In this document: piece after piece, positions 22,316-34,619 of the stretch
Numbering within the stretch: position 1 is the stretch's first letter
Layout of the letters: the number at the start of each line of letters is the position of its first letter
Source: Vicugna pacos
Taxonomy: Eukaryota; Chordata; Mammalia; Artiodactyla; Camelidae
Direction: 5' to 3'
Assembly (NCBI RefSeq): GCF_048564905.1
Contig: NC_133018.1
Span: forward strand, 3,720,001 to 3,784,000
Length of the DNA: 64,000 nt
The notes under the pieces: model-generated
What the model was told of the DNA's origin: nothing
Databases searched by the model: none
The model's input: the letters and a program-made list of their open reading frames with translations, nothing else
Program-made: the position numbers and the translations under genes

Positions 22316-25300
22316 CAGCCAGCACCCAGGGGGCGGCCTGAGGGGCTCTGTGGTTTCAGAGAAGGGCTCAGTCCCCAGGGACCCAGAGAGGGAGTGGCGG
22401 GCCCTGAGACTGCACCCTGAGCCCAGGGGCTCCTCTTCTGCCTGCTGGTCCCAGAGTCTGGGGATGTGTCCAACCCACACTGTGCCCTGGCCTCCCTCCT
22501 GGATGGCACGGGCACTGAGAGCCCAGAGATGAATCTGTTCTATTTCAACTCATCTGTAGGTGACACTGTGAGGCTTAGACAGGTGCAGAGTCCCACCACT
22601 GATCACAGCTCCTGGGCTCCAGAGAGGGAGTAAAATTCTTTCTTTGACAGAGTATGTGGAGTGTTCCAGAGCTATCGTGGTCTGTGTCTGCCCTTGGCTG
22701 TGAGCTGCTGGGACAGGCTGCATGCTGTCCTCAGTGTCCCCATTTTGCATCCAGGGTAGGAACAGAAGATAAAGAACTGTTTGCTCTGTAGGACAGTGCT
22801 GGGGGCTCTGGGTTTATTAGCTCTGCCAGGGAATGTTTATCACAATCAACATGCTTTCTGTTGCTGTGGAAAATATATGTCATAAACATAATTATGATGT
22901 GAGTCCAGAAGAGTTGGTTCAGTGACCACTGTGTCCAGGGAATTGGGAAGTGGGGAAATCTGGAAATCTCTTCTCTGTGAGGGGTGAGTGGAAGGACAGG
23001 TTGGGGATGATGGGGGAGCTTCCAGGGAGCAAGAGCAGCTGCGTCTGGAGGACCGGGGCTCCGAGCGCAGGGGAGGAGGGGATGTGAGATCACAGGGAGG
23101 ACGGGCGTTCGTGGACAGTGATGGCTTTTCAGCAGGGTGTACGTGGGCTGGAGGAAAGAGGCACCGCCTGCAAGAGCAGGACTGGGACACTCGGAGACAG
23201 AAAATGTGTATTTGAGAGTGAAGGTGACGGTGTAGAAGGGCACCTGCCCTCCAGTGTGAGGTGGTGGTTACATACCCCCTGCATGTGGAACCCCTGATGC
23301 CCAGGACACGCCCACTGCAGGTGAATTTGCTGTGTGACTCTCTTGTCCCCTGGTGACTGCTCTGCACATTGCTGGAGGCTCAGAGCGTTCTCTGTCCTGA
23401 CGCAGATTCAGAACCTCTGCTCAGGTGTGTCTCCCACAGCAGGGATGGCGGGCCCCAGGGCACGATGTACATGTCTCTGCTTGGCCCCTGCCTGCCTCAG
23501 ACCGGGCATGATGGGCTCAGCCTCTCTATGAACATATGAGCAGCCTCATTTGCAGGGGGAGACGGCCATACCCCAGAACAATCACTGCGCAGGTCTCTGG
23601 GGTCACAGGAAGTTAATGCGTCTGGCTCTGGGCTTGGTCCTGGGGGACACATGACACAGGGACTGACTTTCGGTGGTGCTGGCCTTTGGTCCAAAGCCAA
23701 ACAAGGGCAGAAGTAGCTACTGCTCCAGGGTCAGAAACAGGATGTCACCCACCCACCTGACTTTCAGATCCACTTTCTTCTGGCAGATAGTCCTTCCTAC
23801 AAGTCAGTATGGACAAGATGCAGCCCTGGCCTTCATGGTTCCATCTAGACGGTGGGGCAGCCTAGTGGAGGCTCTTGGATCTGGGGCAAAGGATAGAGCC
23901 CCCCCCAACATTCTTCCCGTGTCTCATGTTCTCTGTTCACCTGAAAGCCAGACGATGGCTATTCTCAGGTCTCACTCTTTGAGGGCTGACTTTTGCCCCA
24001 GTGCTGGCCCCTGATACGAAGACTGTGTGTGACGGGATCCGTGGTTTGGCAGGAGACAAGTAGTTCTGTTTTGCCACCAAGGTGGAGGTGGGTGTGGTCC
24101 ACAAAGTCCCACGGGACCAATGGAGTAATTGGGTCATGTTACAGAGACCATTAGTGTCAGCCGATGTTCCTAGTGTCCCTGGAACTGAAAGACAGGGGCA
24201 GCCTAGCGTTTGTCATTCATCTGTGTCAACAGAGAGCCTCATGTGAGAAAGACTGTTGGAGATACTGAGCCCCAGTGGGAGCTGTATCGTGACTGTGAGC
24301 CCCTAAGACTCCTGGGACCAGAGCCACCTACGGGGACCAGGCAAGGCCTGACCAGCTGGGTCATGGGTGGGCATGCGCAGTAGCTCTCTGTCCTCAAGTA
24401 GAGGAGGTTGATATGAGGTCAGGACCCCCTGGTCCTGTAGCCCCCATGGAGCTGCCTGGGGAAGTGGCATAAACACCCATAAGCCCAAGTCTTGCTTCAA
24501 TGTCTTTATTCCAGCAACGCCCACCTCTGCCTCGTGGGGCAATGCCTATGAAGAGTGTCGCAGAGGAAAACCCTTGGGGCTGGTTTGCAGAGGTTTGAGG
24601 ATGTTGTGAAGACACACCTTAGAGCTAGCCTTTGGGCTTTCCGCCGCCAACAGGGACACCCCTAAAGGACAGCAGTTTGGGAGAATTCTCCTGGATTGAT
24701 GAGTGACCAGTGGAGTAGGGTATCCTGTCCATTAGCCTGGACACAGAGGTGGCTGGAGGGGGCTGTGTGCAAATTTATGGGCTGAGACTCAGAGTTTCAC
24801 TGGACCGTCAGGGACGTGGCAGGAATACACAGAAAAGACACAAGTATGAACCCCCACAGAGGGAACCAGAGAGTCATTTATTTGTGTCCCATGAAAGTGC
24901 TTAGCAACTTGTGTCCTGAAAATGAAGTGATGTTAATAACCAGGTGGACAGGAGGACCCGCTCTGTGGATAGTAGTCTGCCTCCCTCTCCAACCATCGCC
25001 GGGTGGGCGCTGTGACCCGGCTCCCCCATGGGAAGGGCAGGATCAGCCACAGGCTAGTCAGGATGGCTCCAGTGTCTTCAGCTGACCTGTCCACAGCCAC
25101 TTCCGTCACCAGCCTGCCAATAGCACAGACCAGCACGGCTCCCGTGGGACACCTTCCCTCGGGAATCCACCAGAGACCCGGTGCTCAGTGGATGACATCA
25201 GACCTCTTCCAGCATGGAGCGGGGAGCTCTGCTCTTACTGACACATCTTTCCTGCAGACTGGGAGTTGCCCTCTCCAACTGGAATGCTTCTGCCCCAACT

Positions 25301-26039
25301 GTTCTCCCTGGACTCACAGAATTCTGTGTTTCCTCACGGGGCTTCTGAACATGAACTCATTCCACATCAGAAGAGGGGCTGCAGTGGGTCCAGGCTCACA
25401 GGTTTCACTGGTCCTACCACTTTCCCCAACATCCCGAGGCTGCTCCCTTAGTGATGGAGCAACAGCAGATGGAGGAGCCGGTCACCGAGGCAGCCAAGTG
25501 CCAACACCGTGTGGGGGCGGGTAATGCCCTCCAGGTGCGATATATGCTCTAAATCTGTGCACAATGTACGATGCCTCTCCCATTGCCAGGATTCAAAGTG
25601 AGGGGTTAGGAAGGGCTCTGCCCATATCATCCCTGGGACCTGCTCAACACATTTGCTCCCTGTCCCCTGAGCTCCTACCTTCTGGCCTGGGGTCTTAGTT
25701 CTGACGGGGAAATTCTTCCACCCAGAGACATGACCATAAACCCATTTCACTGAAAGCTCAGGCTCCCTTGTGATGCAGGGTCCTCCTGCGTCGCTGGACG
25801 TCCCTGTCTGAGTCCACCCAGGCCCTCCTCCCCCACACATAACTTAGGCACAAAAACACCATGACAGTAACATCCTGCCAGCCAGAAATCCACCCCTGAT
25901 CCACCGTGTGTAGAGCAGCCTGGAGGGTGGTGGGGAGGGCAGTCTGGGAGCTCAGATCTGGGGGAACCGGGCCAGAACTGTCACTGCTTTGGCCACAGGC
26001 CTCCAGGGACTAGAGGAGAGGGTGACAGAGATGGAGGGT
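22316..26039. other. Intergenic between V4 and V5
   Basis: Collinear with 59042-62765. Minus-strand open frames at 24933-25136 and 61644-61910 align with each other, starting MLVCA and sharing SLWLILPFP. I recognise no family for them, and the similarity follows from the duplication. No V exon, RSS or other gene was seen. Confidence 0.6.
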
Positions 26040-26078
26040 GTTTTATGTCCCACTTCCCCATCTGCCTGTGTCACTGTG
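26040..26078 (-). promoter_or_regulatory. V5 recombination signal (23-RSS)
   Basis: Minus strand: heptamer CACAGTG (26072-26078), 23-bp spacer, nonamer ACATAAAAC (26040-26048). The nonamer is unlike the ACACAAACC of its neighbours but keeps the A-rich core. Confidence 0.92.
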
Positions 26079-26572
26079 AGCATTATAATCACTGCTGTCT
26101 GCTGACAGACAGTAATAGTCGGCCTCGTCCTCAGCCTGGATCCCGCTGATGGTCAGGGTGGCTGTGCCCCCCGATCTGGAGCCAGAGAACCGCTCAGGGA
26201 TCCCTGAGGGCCGGTTGCTATCTCTGTAGATGACCAGCACAGGGGCCTGGTCTGGCTTCTGCTGGTACCAGTGATCATAATAGCTTTCTAAGCTGCCTCC
26301 TTGACAGGTGATCTTGGCCATCTGTCCTAAGGACACAGACACCGTGGAGGGCTGAGTCAGTGCAGAAGAGGCCACAGAACCTGCAGGAGAGGAGAGGAGA
26401 GTGAGGGTGGGGACCAGGGTCTCATTCCCTAGGACCACGCACCCCGCACCATCCCCTGTGCTGAGCTGATGTTCTGGGCCAGGCTGATCCCTGATTACAC
26501 TGAGGGCAGAGCCCTATGGGCAGCACCTGTGCAGAGAGAGAGGAGGGGCAGCAGGACGGGGGTCCAGGCCAT
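26079..26572 (-). CDS. IGLV3: V5: immunoglobulin lambda variable segment, IGLV3 family, apparently functional
   Basis: Exon 1 (26527-26572) encodes [15 protein letters not shown], with donor GTGCTG. The intron is 146 nt. Exon 2 (26079-26380) follows CTGCAG and supplies GSVA, then the mature start [10 protein letters not shown]. Cys22, Trp34 and Cys87 are present, with framework 2 reading [15 protein letters not shown] and CDR3 reading [10 protein letters not shown]. No stop or frameshift was seen. An octamer lies 86 bp upstream of the ATG. Framework 1 reads LGQMAKITC where V1 has LGQTARITC. It sits third in unit B1 and corresponds to V12 in unit B2. Its nonamer is the most unusual of the four intact segments, which could lower its use. 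Confidence 0.95.
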
Positions 26573-26657
26573 GGTGGGGCGCCCTGAGCTCTGCCTCTGA
26601 GCCCACAACTGAGGGTGGAGTCTTGGGGCCTCTCTTATTTTCAGAGGGGACATCCTC

Positions 26658-26665
26658 ATGCAAAT
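26658..26665 (-). promoter_or_regulatory. V5 octamer promoter element
   Basis: A perfect ATTTGCAT on the minus strand, in the same flank type as V1 and V12. Confidence 0.9.
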
Positions 26666-27010
26666 CTGCTTCCTGGCCGAGTGTCCTTGGTGACCGGCTC
26701 CCTCCTGAGCAGAGAGCAGCTGGGCTCAATGGAGGATTTCAGTGGAGGCCCCACTCCCAGGCCCGGGTTCAGGTCCCAGAAGAGTATCTGGTGCTGAGTG
26801 AGGAAGTGCTGCCCCCTGCCCCCAGCACATGCAGGGACACCTCAGTCTGGGCCTGCGCTTTCGCTCTGGGCCTGGGTGACAAAGTCATCCTGTCCAATGC
26901 TGAGGGCATCGCAGCGGGGGCTGGGCAGTGCTTAGAGCAGGTGCTGTGGGGACAGCAGTCACCACGCTGCTGTGAGAGGCCAGAATTCCGTCATCAGACC
27001 CAAGGAAATT
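26666..27010. repeat. V5 upstream flank shared with V1 and V12
   Basis: Nearly the same as 8884-9230 and 63396-63735, including 'gtgctgagtgaggaagtgct' near 26791. No gene is visible. Confidence 0.75.
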
Positions 27011-27900
27011 GCTCATGTACCTCAGAGGAAGTCTTTTCAAATACATCAATTAATTTTAGAAGAAAAACTGGCAAACCATTTGGCTCAAGGATTAAGCAAA
27101 AATTGGGATTGCCATATACATGATTCAAAAAGAAGTATGAAAACTCTGAACGCCATTAGTATCAATATATTTTGCTTGCAAACTATGTAATGGGGATGAA
27201 AAACACCCAAATAACAGATAGAAAGAAAATATTTGCAAATCATAGAATTTATGAATGATGAATTGAGGGTGTATCTAAACAGGCTGAACTCTAAAGAGTA
27301 AAAAGAAAAAAGAAATGACAAGAAGAACTTACTTAGAGAATGGCCAGTGGGCTAGAACAAATATTTTGTGGAAGAGCACAGATGGGTGTCCATGAGCACA
27401 TGAACAGCCCTCCCTTATCAGCCAGGAGGGCAATGCAGTGAAACCACAGTGAGGTACCACTTCTCACCTATCAGAGGGGCTACAATAAAAATCCAGACAA
27501 CTCCACATGCTGGCAAAGATGTGGAGAAGCTGGTTGGTACATGTGTGACTAAGAGAAGTGTGATCTGGTGCAGAATGTCTGCAAAAGAGTTGGCAGCTTC
27601 TTAACGAGTAAAACTTGAGGTCACCATACACCCCAGCCATGCACACCTGAGCATATATTTCAGAAAAGTGAGAACATAAGGTCACAGGGGAACTAGACAC
27701 AGTCGTCCACAGATCCTGAGTGCGGACCAGCCCCAGCTGAGGGCAGTGCCGGCGTCCTTCAGTGGGTGACTGACTGGGTCCTAGACGTTTGGACCGGAAC
27801 CGTGGACCAGTACTCAGCCATGAAAAGGACCGGATGCTGAGCGCACAGGGCAGTTTGGGTGCATCTACAGGGGATTATGCAGAGTGAGCAACGCTAATCC
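27011..27900 (+). repeat. Old LINE-1 3' remnant
   Basis: A-rich plus-strand sequence with L1 3'-end phrases, such as 'gaggtaccacttctcaccta' (27451) and 'atgctggcaaagatgtggag' (27508). The left part is repeated at 63735-64000 next to V12. Confidence 0.65.
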
Positions 27901-28289
27901 CAGGGCGGCGTGCTATGTGATTGTATGTTTTTCCTTCTATCCATCATTTCTAATGGTTTTCTTTTCCCTCTGTGGTTTCATCCATTTCCTATGGTTCTCT
28001 GTCAAGAATCTGCAGAAATTTTGGAAATGGAGACCAATGAATGATATCAGGGGTTACGGAGGGTCCCGGTGCAGAAGAGAGACCGCTTATGGTCATAAGG
28101 AGCCCCTTCAGCCTGCCCGTGCGGGAGGGCAGGGGGCTAGCCCGGGTAAGGGCCGGAGGGTCTGCGGGGTGGGAGGCCGCTCTGGCTGTGCAGGGCCATT
28201 TCCAAGGGTCTTGCTGTAAAATTCACTCTGCTCGTGCCTGCCTTTTAATTGTTGGATTTCCCCTTCTTACCATCAATGGGATTCATAAT
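27901..28289. other. Intergenic, no gene recognised
   Basis: A short stretch between two old L1 remnants, with a GC-rich centre near 28120-28200. Nothing further was identified. Confidence 0.5.
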
Positions 28290-29155
28290 ACATGTCTGTG
28301 AAGATGACTCATTTTGCTACTTCTTTACTTTTTGTCCCATGTCTTCCTCATTGCTACTTTGCTTTATCTCTATTTTTCATTAACTGAATATTTTTTATGA
28401 TTTAATGTTGTCTTCTTTTACGGTTGATTGTCTGAAACATTTTTAAATTGGTTTTATTTGAAGGTTGGCTGCGGGGTCAACAGTACAGGCCGATCTTGCC
28501 CGGACAGCACACCGCTTCTCACCCAGGGCACCGACGTCACCACGTGTCCCTCTGCCTCTCAGAACTTTGAGCTACAAGAGCATGTGTTTGCCTTAATATT
28601 TACAGGTATTTCCATTGAGTAGAGTTCAGTGCGGTCATGGCTCCTTCTGTTGCTGTTGTGTTGCTTTGTTGTTGCTTTTTATTCTAAAGAGACGGATACA
28701 GTGTCTGCTCGCCTGTCTGGTGGTCCCGAAGGAGGGAGGTCCTCAACCCCCTGTGCTCCTTCCTCAGGGGAGAACGTGTGCTTTCTCTCCATCTGCTTTT
28801 ATGGGTGTCTCCTCAACACTCGTTCTAAGGACTTGATGTCGGTGTGTGTTGGTGTTGTTTCATTAGTGTTTCTTGTGTTTGGAGATTGAGGAGATTTTTG
28901 AATCTGTGGGTTCCTTGTTTCCATTGAAATTAAAACCTTTTCAACCAGTATTTCTTCAAAATATTTTTCTTTCCACTTTCCCCACGTCTTTTCTGCCCCA
29001 AAGACGCCAGTATCTCCGTAGTCTGTAGAGAACACAGGCAGTCGTTCCTCTACCCTCATGAACACGTGGAGGATGAGGATAACCATTGCTCGAGCATCCT
29101 TCCTGCCACATTTTATCATTTGTGCAATTTCATGACCAGATGGGAATTGTTTCTT
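28290..29155 (-). repeat. Old LINE-1 5'/ORF1 region, antisense, abutting V6
   Basis: T-rich sequence whose complement recalls an old L1 ORF1 and its upstream region, for example 'tccttgtttccattgaaatt' (28911) and 'accagtatttcttcaaaata' (28944). It ends at about 29155, some 20 bp from the V6 nonamer, and replaces the usual IGLV3 downstream flank. Confidence 0.45.
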
Positions 29156-29176
29156 GGGTGACACAGATGGGAAGGG

Positions 29177-29215
29177 GGTTTGTGTCCCACTTCCCCATCT
29201 GCCTGTGTCACTGTG
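29177..29215 (-). promoter_or_regulatory. V6 recombination signal (23-RSS)
   Basis: Minus strand: heptamer CACAGTG (29209-29215), 23-bp spacer, nonamer ACACAAACC (29177-29185). It is well preserved although the V is broken. Confidence 0.93.
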
Positions 29216-29710
29216 AGCATTAACAGTGCTATCTGCTGACTGACAGTAATAGTCGGCCTTGTCCTCAGCCTGGGCCCCGCTGATGGTCAGGGTGGCTGTG
29301 CCCCCCGACCTAGAGCCAGAGAACCACTCAGGGATCCCTGAGGGCCTGCTGTCATCACCATAGATGACGAGTACAGGGGCCTGGCCTGGCTTCTGCTGGT
29401 ACCAGTTAGCATTATAGTTTCCTAAGCTGCCTCCTTAGCAGGTGATCTTGGCTGTCTGTCCCAAGGACACAGACACCGCGGAGGGCTGAGTCAGTGCAGA
29501 AGAGGACACAGAACCTGCAGGAGAGAAGAGGAGAGGAAAGTGAAGGTGGGGACCTGAGTCTCATTTCCTAGGACCATGCACCCCGCAGCATCCCCTGTGC
29601 TTAGCTGACGTTCAGGGCCAGGCTGATCCTTGGGTACTCTGGGGGCAGAGCCCTGGGGTCAGCACCTCTGCAGAGAGAGAGGAGGGGTGCAAGAGGGAGG
29701 TCCAGGCCAT
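29216..29710 (-). pseudogene. IGLV3: V6: IGLV3 pseudogene, lightly damaged
   Basis: Exon 1 (29666-29710) is 45 nt instead of 46. A one-base deletion near codon 8 shifts the leader frame, and the exon end reads TGCAGAG before the donor GTGCTG. The intron is 151 nt. Exon 2 (29216-29514) has [10 protein letters not shown], Cys22, [17 protein letters not shown] and a CDR3 of QSADSTVNA. The codon after Cys22 is TAA where the intact segments have CAA (Gln). Otherwise the exon is open. RSS, octamer, acceptor and donor are all present. It probably stems from the same V3/V10 subtype, judging from its upstream flank. Confidence 0.93.
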
Positions 29711-29819
29711 GGTGGAGGCGCCTTGAGCTCTTCCTCTGAGCCCCTGCAGCAGGGAACGGCTCCTCAAGTTCCCTCTTATTCCCTCCTTGAACTTTTGGGG
29801 CTGTGAATGATAAGTAATT

Positions 29820-29827
29820 ATGCAAAT
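29820..29827 (-). promoter_or_regulatory. V6 octamer promoter element
   Basis: A perfect ATTTGCAT on the minus strand, 110 bp upstream of the leader ATG. Confidence 0.85.
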
Positions 29828-29829
29828 GT

Positions 29830-32800
29830 ACTTCTCCTCTGGGGCTGAAACTTGATCAAAAGCAGTTGTGGTCTCAGGACATGTGACTCAGGAGGTCAGA
29901 CTAGATCCCCCATTTCCTCCAAGCAGCTCCAGGGCAGGGAATCAGCCTTGGCCACTGACCTTTACCCTGGAGGATTCCTGGAATCACTCGTGAATCTGGA
30001 GCATAGATGATCACCTGTTGATGGTGCAAGGTCCTTAGTGTGAGAAGTTAGCTGGACATTTAATAATCTAATTATAATTGCCAATAATTCCTGAACATAA
30101 CTTTTTCCCTGCTTGGTCTCCATCCTCCACATCAGACCTCAGTTCTCACTCCAGGCAGGGCTGTGCCTGCAGGAATGCTCCGGCTCTTCTTTTCAAAACT
30201 GTCCACCCCGGACGTGTTTATAGCTTCTCTGCAGCCTCTGGCTTTCTGTGTGTAACAAGAGTTCTTGTGCCCCTTGTCCAGGTTGTCACATGGTTATTTA
30301 AATATTGTCCTGGGACATGGTCTTCCCCTGGGAAGATCGCTACCTTTGCAGGTCACCCACATCCTCTTTCATTGCACCTCTAAGAGTTTGGACACTGGCT
30401 TGTTAAGCAAAGCCAGGCCTTGTGAGGCTGTCAGGATGTTCTTTCTTTCCATGAAGGAGAGACATATTCAGCCAATGAATGATCAGTCGCTGACTGTCCA
30501 GATACGAACCCAGTTCCTCCCCGGAACTCATTTCAGATAAAGGCAAAGCCTTTGGTATAACTAGGTGTCTACTGTGCAGTTGGTGAGGTACTTGGAATAA
30601 GAGCAGGTACTTTTCATGGTGACTGTGAGTTACAGGTGAAGTGTGATACTGGTGACCGGGTTAAGGTTCTCACTTCGGTTACAGAAGTGGTTATTTGCCA
30701 GTTTATTACGCACAGCTCCCCACCGCAGGCGACCTGCTGTCAGTGTACCGGCTCATCGCAGGCTGACCTGTGGACCTTTCATTCTCTGTCCTGCTTTTCA
30801 CAGTAGCATCGTCCCCACTGTGTGGTGGCATCACTGGGTCTCCTCCAGCCTTACCTCTCCTCTTCTCCATCACTTCCTTAAAGGGTGTCCCTCAGGCAAA
30901 TCCCCCAACCAGCTCCGTGCTTGCACCCAGGGCTGTGTCCCAGCGGGGGGAGAGCCTGCCAGATGAAGGATGCATGGAAGCATGGCATGCTGAGGGCTTT
31001 ATTTCTGTGTCCCTTCTTCTGTCACCCACCCTCCCTGGGTGTGAGTGTCATCACAGCTGCTGAGGGCTGCACGGTGACACTGATGGGAAGTGCAAACTGT
31101 GTCAGTTGAAAAGATTCACAGCTGGGCCAGGCCCCCAGAAACACAGACATGGTCCTACAGCGCCACCTGCTTCTCGCTCTCCTCCTTTCTCCAAAGAGAC
31201 TTCAGGCCTGAAGGACTCAGGTTTGGGCCTCCGACTCCCTGGGTCCTTTCTTGAAAACATCTAAGTGAAATTTCTCAAGTTTACGCTCTACCTGAGCTTA
31301 GAAGTCCTCGAGTCCAGCCAGTAGCTCGCTATCAAATACTGTCTATGTCTTCTGGCACATTCTGACATAAAGGGAAAGCGTGTGGTCATTTGGAGACGTC
31401 CTTTTGGATTCACCCCCAAATCCGGTCATTTATGTGGACCTGGGACTCCTTGCTCTGGGCTGGATGTCTGTTTAGTAAGTTTTTTCCCAATCCTTGGGAT
31501 AACGACTGAGGGAAGAAGGAGTGGAGGGATGTGACCCTCTTCCCCGGGGCTGGGATGGGTATTTCAGCCGTGTTGATGTGATTAGCTGGTGGCCCTCACA
31601 TTGTGAGATGGATCAGCCAGCTGCAGGGATTTGGGGGGCTGAGGCACAAATATATCTCTGGACATTATTTGCCTCAGGGGATTTGAACCCTGAATGGAGC
31701 CCAGGGACTCCCTGAGAAGTGCTGGTGACTTCCAGTCACGTGATAAGGAGATGAGAGAGGAAGGAAAAGAAAGCTCTTTGCTTAATATGTGTATATACAC
31801 ACACACACACACACACACAGACACACACTCAGACACACACACATACAGACACACACATACACAGACACACACACACAGACACACACACAGACACACACAC
31901 ACACAGAGACACACACACACACATACACACAGACACACACACAAACACTGACGACAAAGCAAAGAGGAGACAGCCCTGACGCCTGCAGCATTCACGTCCG
32001 TGGCCGGTCCCACAGGCGCAGCTGGGAGCCACAACCCCCTCCTTCTGCTGCTCAGGCTCTGTTCCCTTTGCCTACTGTAGGCGTCTCAGCTGGTCATGGT
32101 TCTTGACCTTGGGGTGGGGGTGGTGACTCATGCTTTCATTCCCGAAAGTTCTGGGCTATGAGCAGACCTGTTTGGACTGCTGGGTTGACCTTGGTTTGTG
32201 GTGGCTCACGTTGCTGAGTCCTTGCTTAATTTCCAGCCTGGTCACCACTGACACCTGTTCATGAGATTGCGAGAAGAAGACAGAGGAGGCTGGGAAAGAT
32301 GCTGCCTGGGACCTGCAGAGTGAGTCATCCTGGCCCTTTATTACACAAGTCCCTCCTCCACTCAGGTCACCCGTTGGTGGCTGTTCACACTGGACACAAA
32401 TATCTTCACTTTTCTTTTGCCCACCGGGAGCGTTCTATCCACGTATCTTTCCCCAATTTAATTTTTTGACCAACTTTCCTATCATGTTTCTTCCAAGTTC
32501 CAGACCATCCAGCCAAACCAATTAATAGGTGTATAATCGCACGCTTGGCCATTTCACCTTCCAGAAAGCACAGCCAGGTGCGCTGCCGGAAGTGCTGCTC
32601 ACGGAGGATGTCCTCTCACCGTGTCCCTGGAGGATGCCCCGAGCCAGGCCACAGGGATGCGGCTGCCCACCTGTGCTGCACTCTTTACCGGGGGCACCTG
32701 GTTGTGTAGTTCATTGGGTCAGATGGCACCCAGTTCATGGTGGGCAGTTCAGGCCACATGGTAACTATATTCTGAAACTGGAGAAATGACCACAGGATGG

Positions 32801-34012
32801 ATTCAGGGACCCACCCGAGCCACTTTGACACAGACCTGAGATAAAACACCATTCACTGTTCAGCTGATCTCTAGAAACCCCGACTCTCACTGGAGGGCCA
32901 CGGTGAGGTTTGAGGGTCCCAGAACCAATGTCAGTTCACAACCGGGGTACAGTGGTCCCTGAAAAGTCTGATTATTTCATTTTCCCCAATACACAGTTAC
33001 CCCAATAAAGGCTATTGGTGCCTTTGTGGAAGCCCAGGAGAAAGATCAACAGTATGAATTTTCAGTGATGTACCAGAGTTCTTCCTCAAGGGGACAGATC
33101 CTCCCTTTCCTTCATGGGCATCTGGGTTTGTAAACTGGCTCCAGCCAGGAAATCCACTGACTGAGGGTTGTGATGCTCTTTTTGTGATTTAATTTAAACT
33201 TTTGCTCACTGGACCTAGATGTGTTTTTCTTATAAGCCCAAGTATGTGTTTAGCCCGCTTCCTGCCTATTTCACCCCTAGGAACACCTCGATCACCAAGC
33301 CAGGGTCATTGATCTGTGCCCGTCAGACTGTTCTCATGGCCGCTGTGACTCTGCTGGCCGTGACCATAACCCTGCACTTGGGAGGAGACGGCCCCCCTGC
33401 AGAGGGCTAGAGAACCCTGAAAGCCAGTGATTTAATTCAGTTTGAGTCCAGAGGCCTGTGACTTGGGGGCCGGTGATGTAAGTCCAGGTCTGAGTTCAAC
33501 AGCTGAAGACCCAGCAGTGCCAGTGTCCCAGGTCAGGAGAGGACGACATTTCTGATGATGTGGAGGGAGCACACACCCCTTCCCCCACCTTTTTGTTCTA
33601 TTCAGACCCTCCACTCAGGGACCATGCCCACCAGCATTGGCACCAGTGATCTTCTTGACTCAGTCAGTGGATTCCAGTGCTAAACTCCTCTGGAAACAGA
33701 CTCAAAGACACATCCAGACATGGTGTTTTTGCAGCAACATGAGCATCTCTTTCCTTAGGCAGGTAGACATGGACCACTAACCATCACACTGCTGATGAAG
33801 ACCTGAAAAGAGTGGCCCATTTGGAACCCATGTCTCCTGGGAAGAGGAAGCAATTAACCTCCCAAGGGAATGATGTAAGGTGCATGTTTCCTGTCGCCTT
33901 CACTGTGGGAGGAGAGAGGTGCCCAGACATGTCATGGCAGAGGTGCATAAGTCTGCTGCTCAGGGCGTGGAAGCATCTTTTGAGCATGAAGAGAGCCTGT
34001 GGACTCAGGGCA
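29830..34012. other. Intergenic between V6 and V7
   Basis: No V exon, RSS or coding gene was recognised. It contains the CA microsatellite at 31795-31948 and otherwise unassigned sequence. Open frames across the CA repeat (Thr-His or Val-Cys runs) are artefacts. Confidence 0.6.
31795..31948. repeat. Imperfect (CA)n microsatellite
   Basis: About 150 bp of CA dinucleotides broken at intervals by G or T (CAGACACA, CATACACA). Confidence 0.97.
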
Positions 34013-34051
34013 GATTTTGGTATCACTTCCCCATGAACGTGGACCAGTGTG
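34013..34051 (-). promoter_or_regulatory. V7 recombination signal (23-RSS, altered heptamer)
   Basis: Minus strand: heptamer CACACTG (34045-34051), with a change at position 5 relative to CACAGTG, 23-bp spacer, nonamer ACCAAAATC (34013-34021). Confidence 0.85.
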
Positions 34052-34507
34052 TGGAGTGCCACCACTTCTATATGAGGCACGGTAATAATCAGCCTCGTCC
34101 TCAGACTGGAGCCCAGAGATGGTCAGGGAGGCCGTGTTGCCAGACTTGGAGCCAGAGAAGCGATCAGGGATCCCTGAGGCTCATTTATTGACCTCATATG
34201 TCAGGAGTTTAGGATATGTTGGTACCAGGAGACATAGTTTCCAGACCCAACATCACTGCTGGTTCCAGCACAGGAGATGGTGACCATCTGTCCTGAAGTC
34301 CCAGACACCGAGGAAGGCTGAGTCAGGGCAGACTGGGCCCAGTACCCTGAAAAGAGCAAAAACACAGTCAGGTCAGTTCAGGCCTGGTCGCCAAGTCACC
34401 CTGAGGACAGAGACACAAAGTGTCAGCCAGATGTCCCCGTGTCCCTTCCCTGGAGCCTCACCTGTGCCCTGAGTGAGGAGGGTGAGAAGGAACAGAGCCC
34501 AAGTGAT
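34052..34507 (-). pseudogene. IGLV2: V7: IGLV2 pseudogene
   Basis: Exon 1 (34462-34507) has ATC in place of the ATG and then continues as the usual IGLV2 leader, reading TWALFLLTLLTQGT. Donor GTGAGG is present and the intron is 115 nt. Exon 2 (34052-34346) reads [16 protein letters not shown], Cys, [18 protein letters not shown] deletion of about a dozen bases in framework 2 then shifts the frame. Past it, [12 protein letters not shown] is followed by Arg (CGT) instead of the second Cys, so the domain disulfide is also lost. The upstream octamer is one base off. Confidence 0.92.
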
Positions 34508-34611
34508 GGTGGAGATGACCCAGAGTGCTGCCTTGTAAGCCCCAACCCTGGTCCTTGTCCGCAAGACCTCTCTTATCCCCTTCCCCAGCTGCAGAGGTGG
34601 GCGGGGCCTCA

Positions 34612-34619
34612 ATGCAAAA
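34612..34619 (-). promoter_or_regulatory. V7 octamer, one-base variant
   Basis: The minus strand reads TTTTGCAT, one base off ATTTGCAT, 105 bp upstream of the leader exon start. Confidence 0.6.

Larger units (their letters stand above)
16951..27350. repeat. Three-V segmental duplication, copy B1
   Basis: This unit of about 10.4 kb carries V3, V4 and V5. It is collinear with 54006-64000 (V10, V11, V12), which continues past the window. The V5-to-V4 exon gap is 4295 bp and the V12-to-V11 gap is 4297 bp. The V4-to-V3 gap is 3665 bp and the V11-to-V10 gap is 3618 bp. Intergenic sequence also matches, for example 'gatgaactgcagcttgtctg' (18827 and 55579) and 'tgtgaggtggtggttacata' (23256 and 59990). 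The first few hundred bases, left of V3, match less well than the rest. Confidence 0.9.

Noticed and set aside
31582-32106. Open frames rich in Thr-His or Val-Cys
   Set aside because: They are translations of the CA microsatellite.
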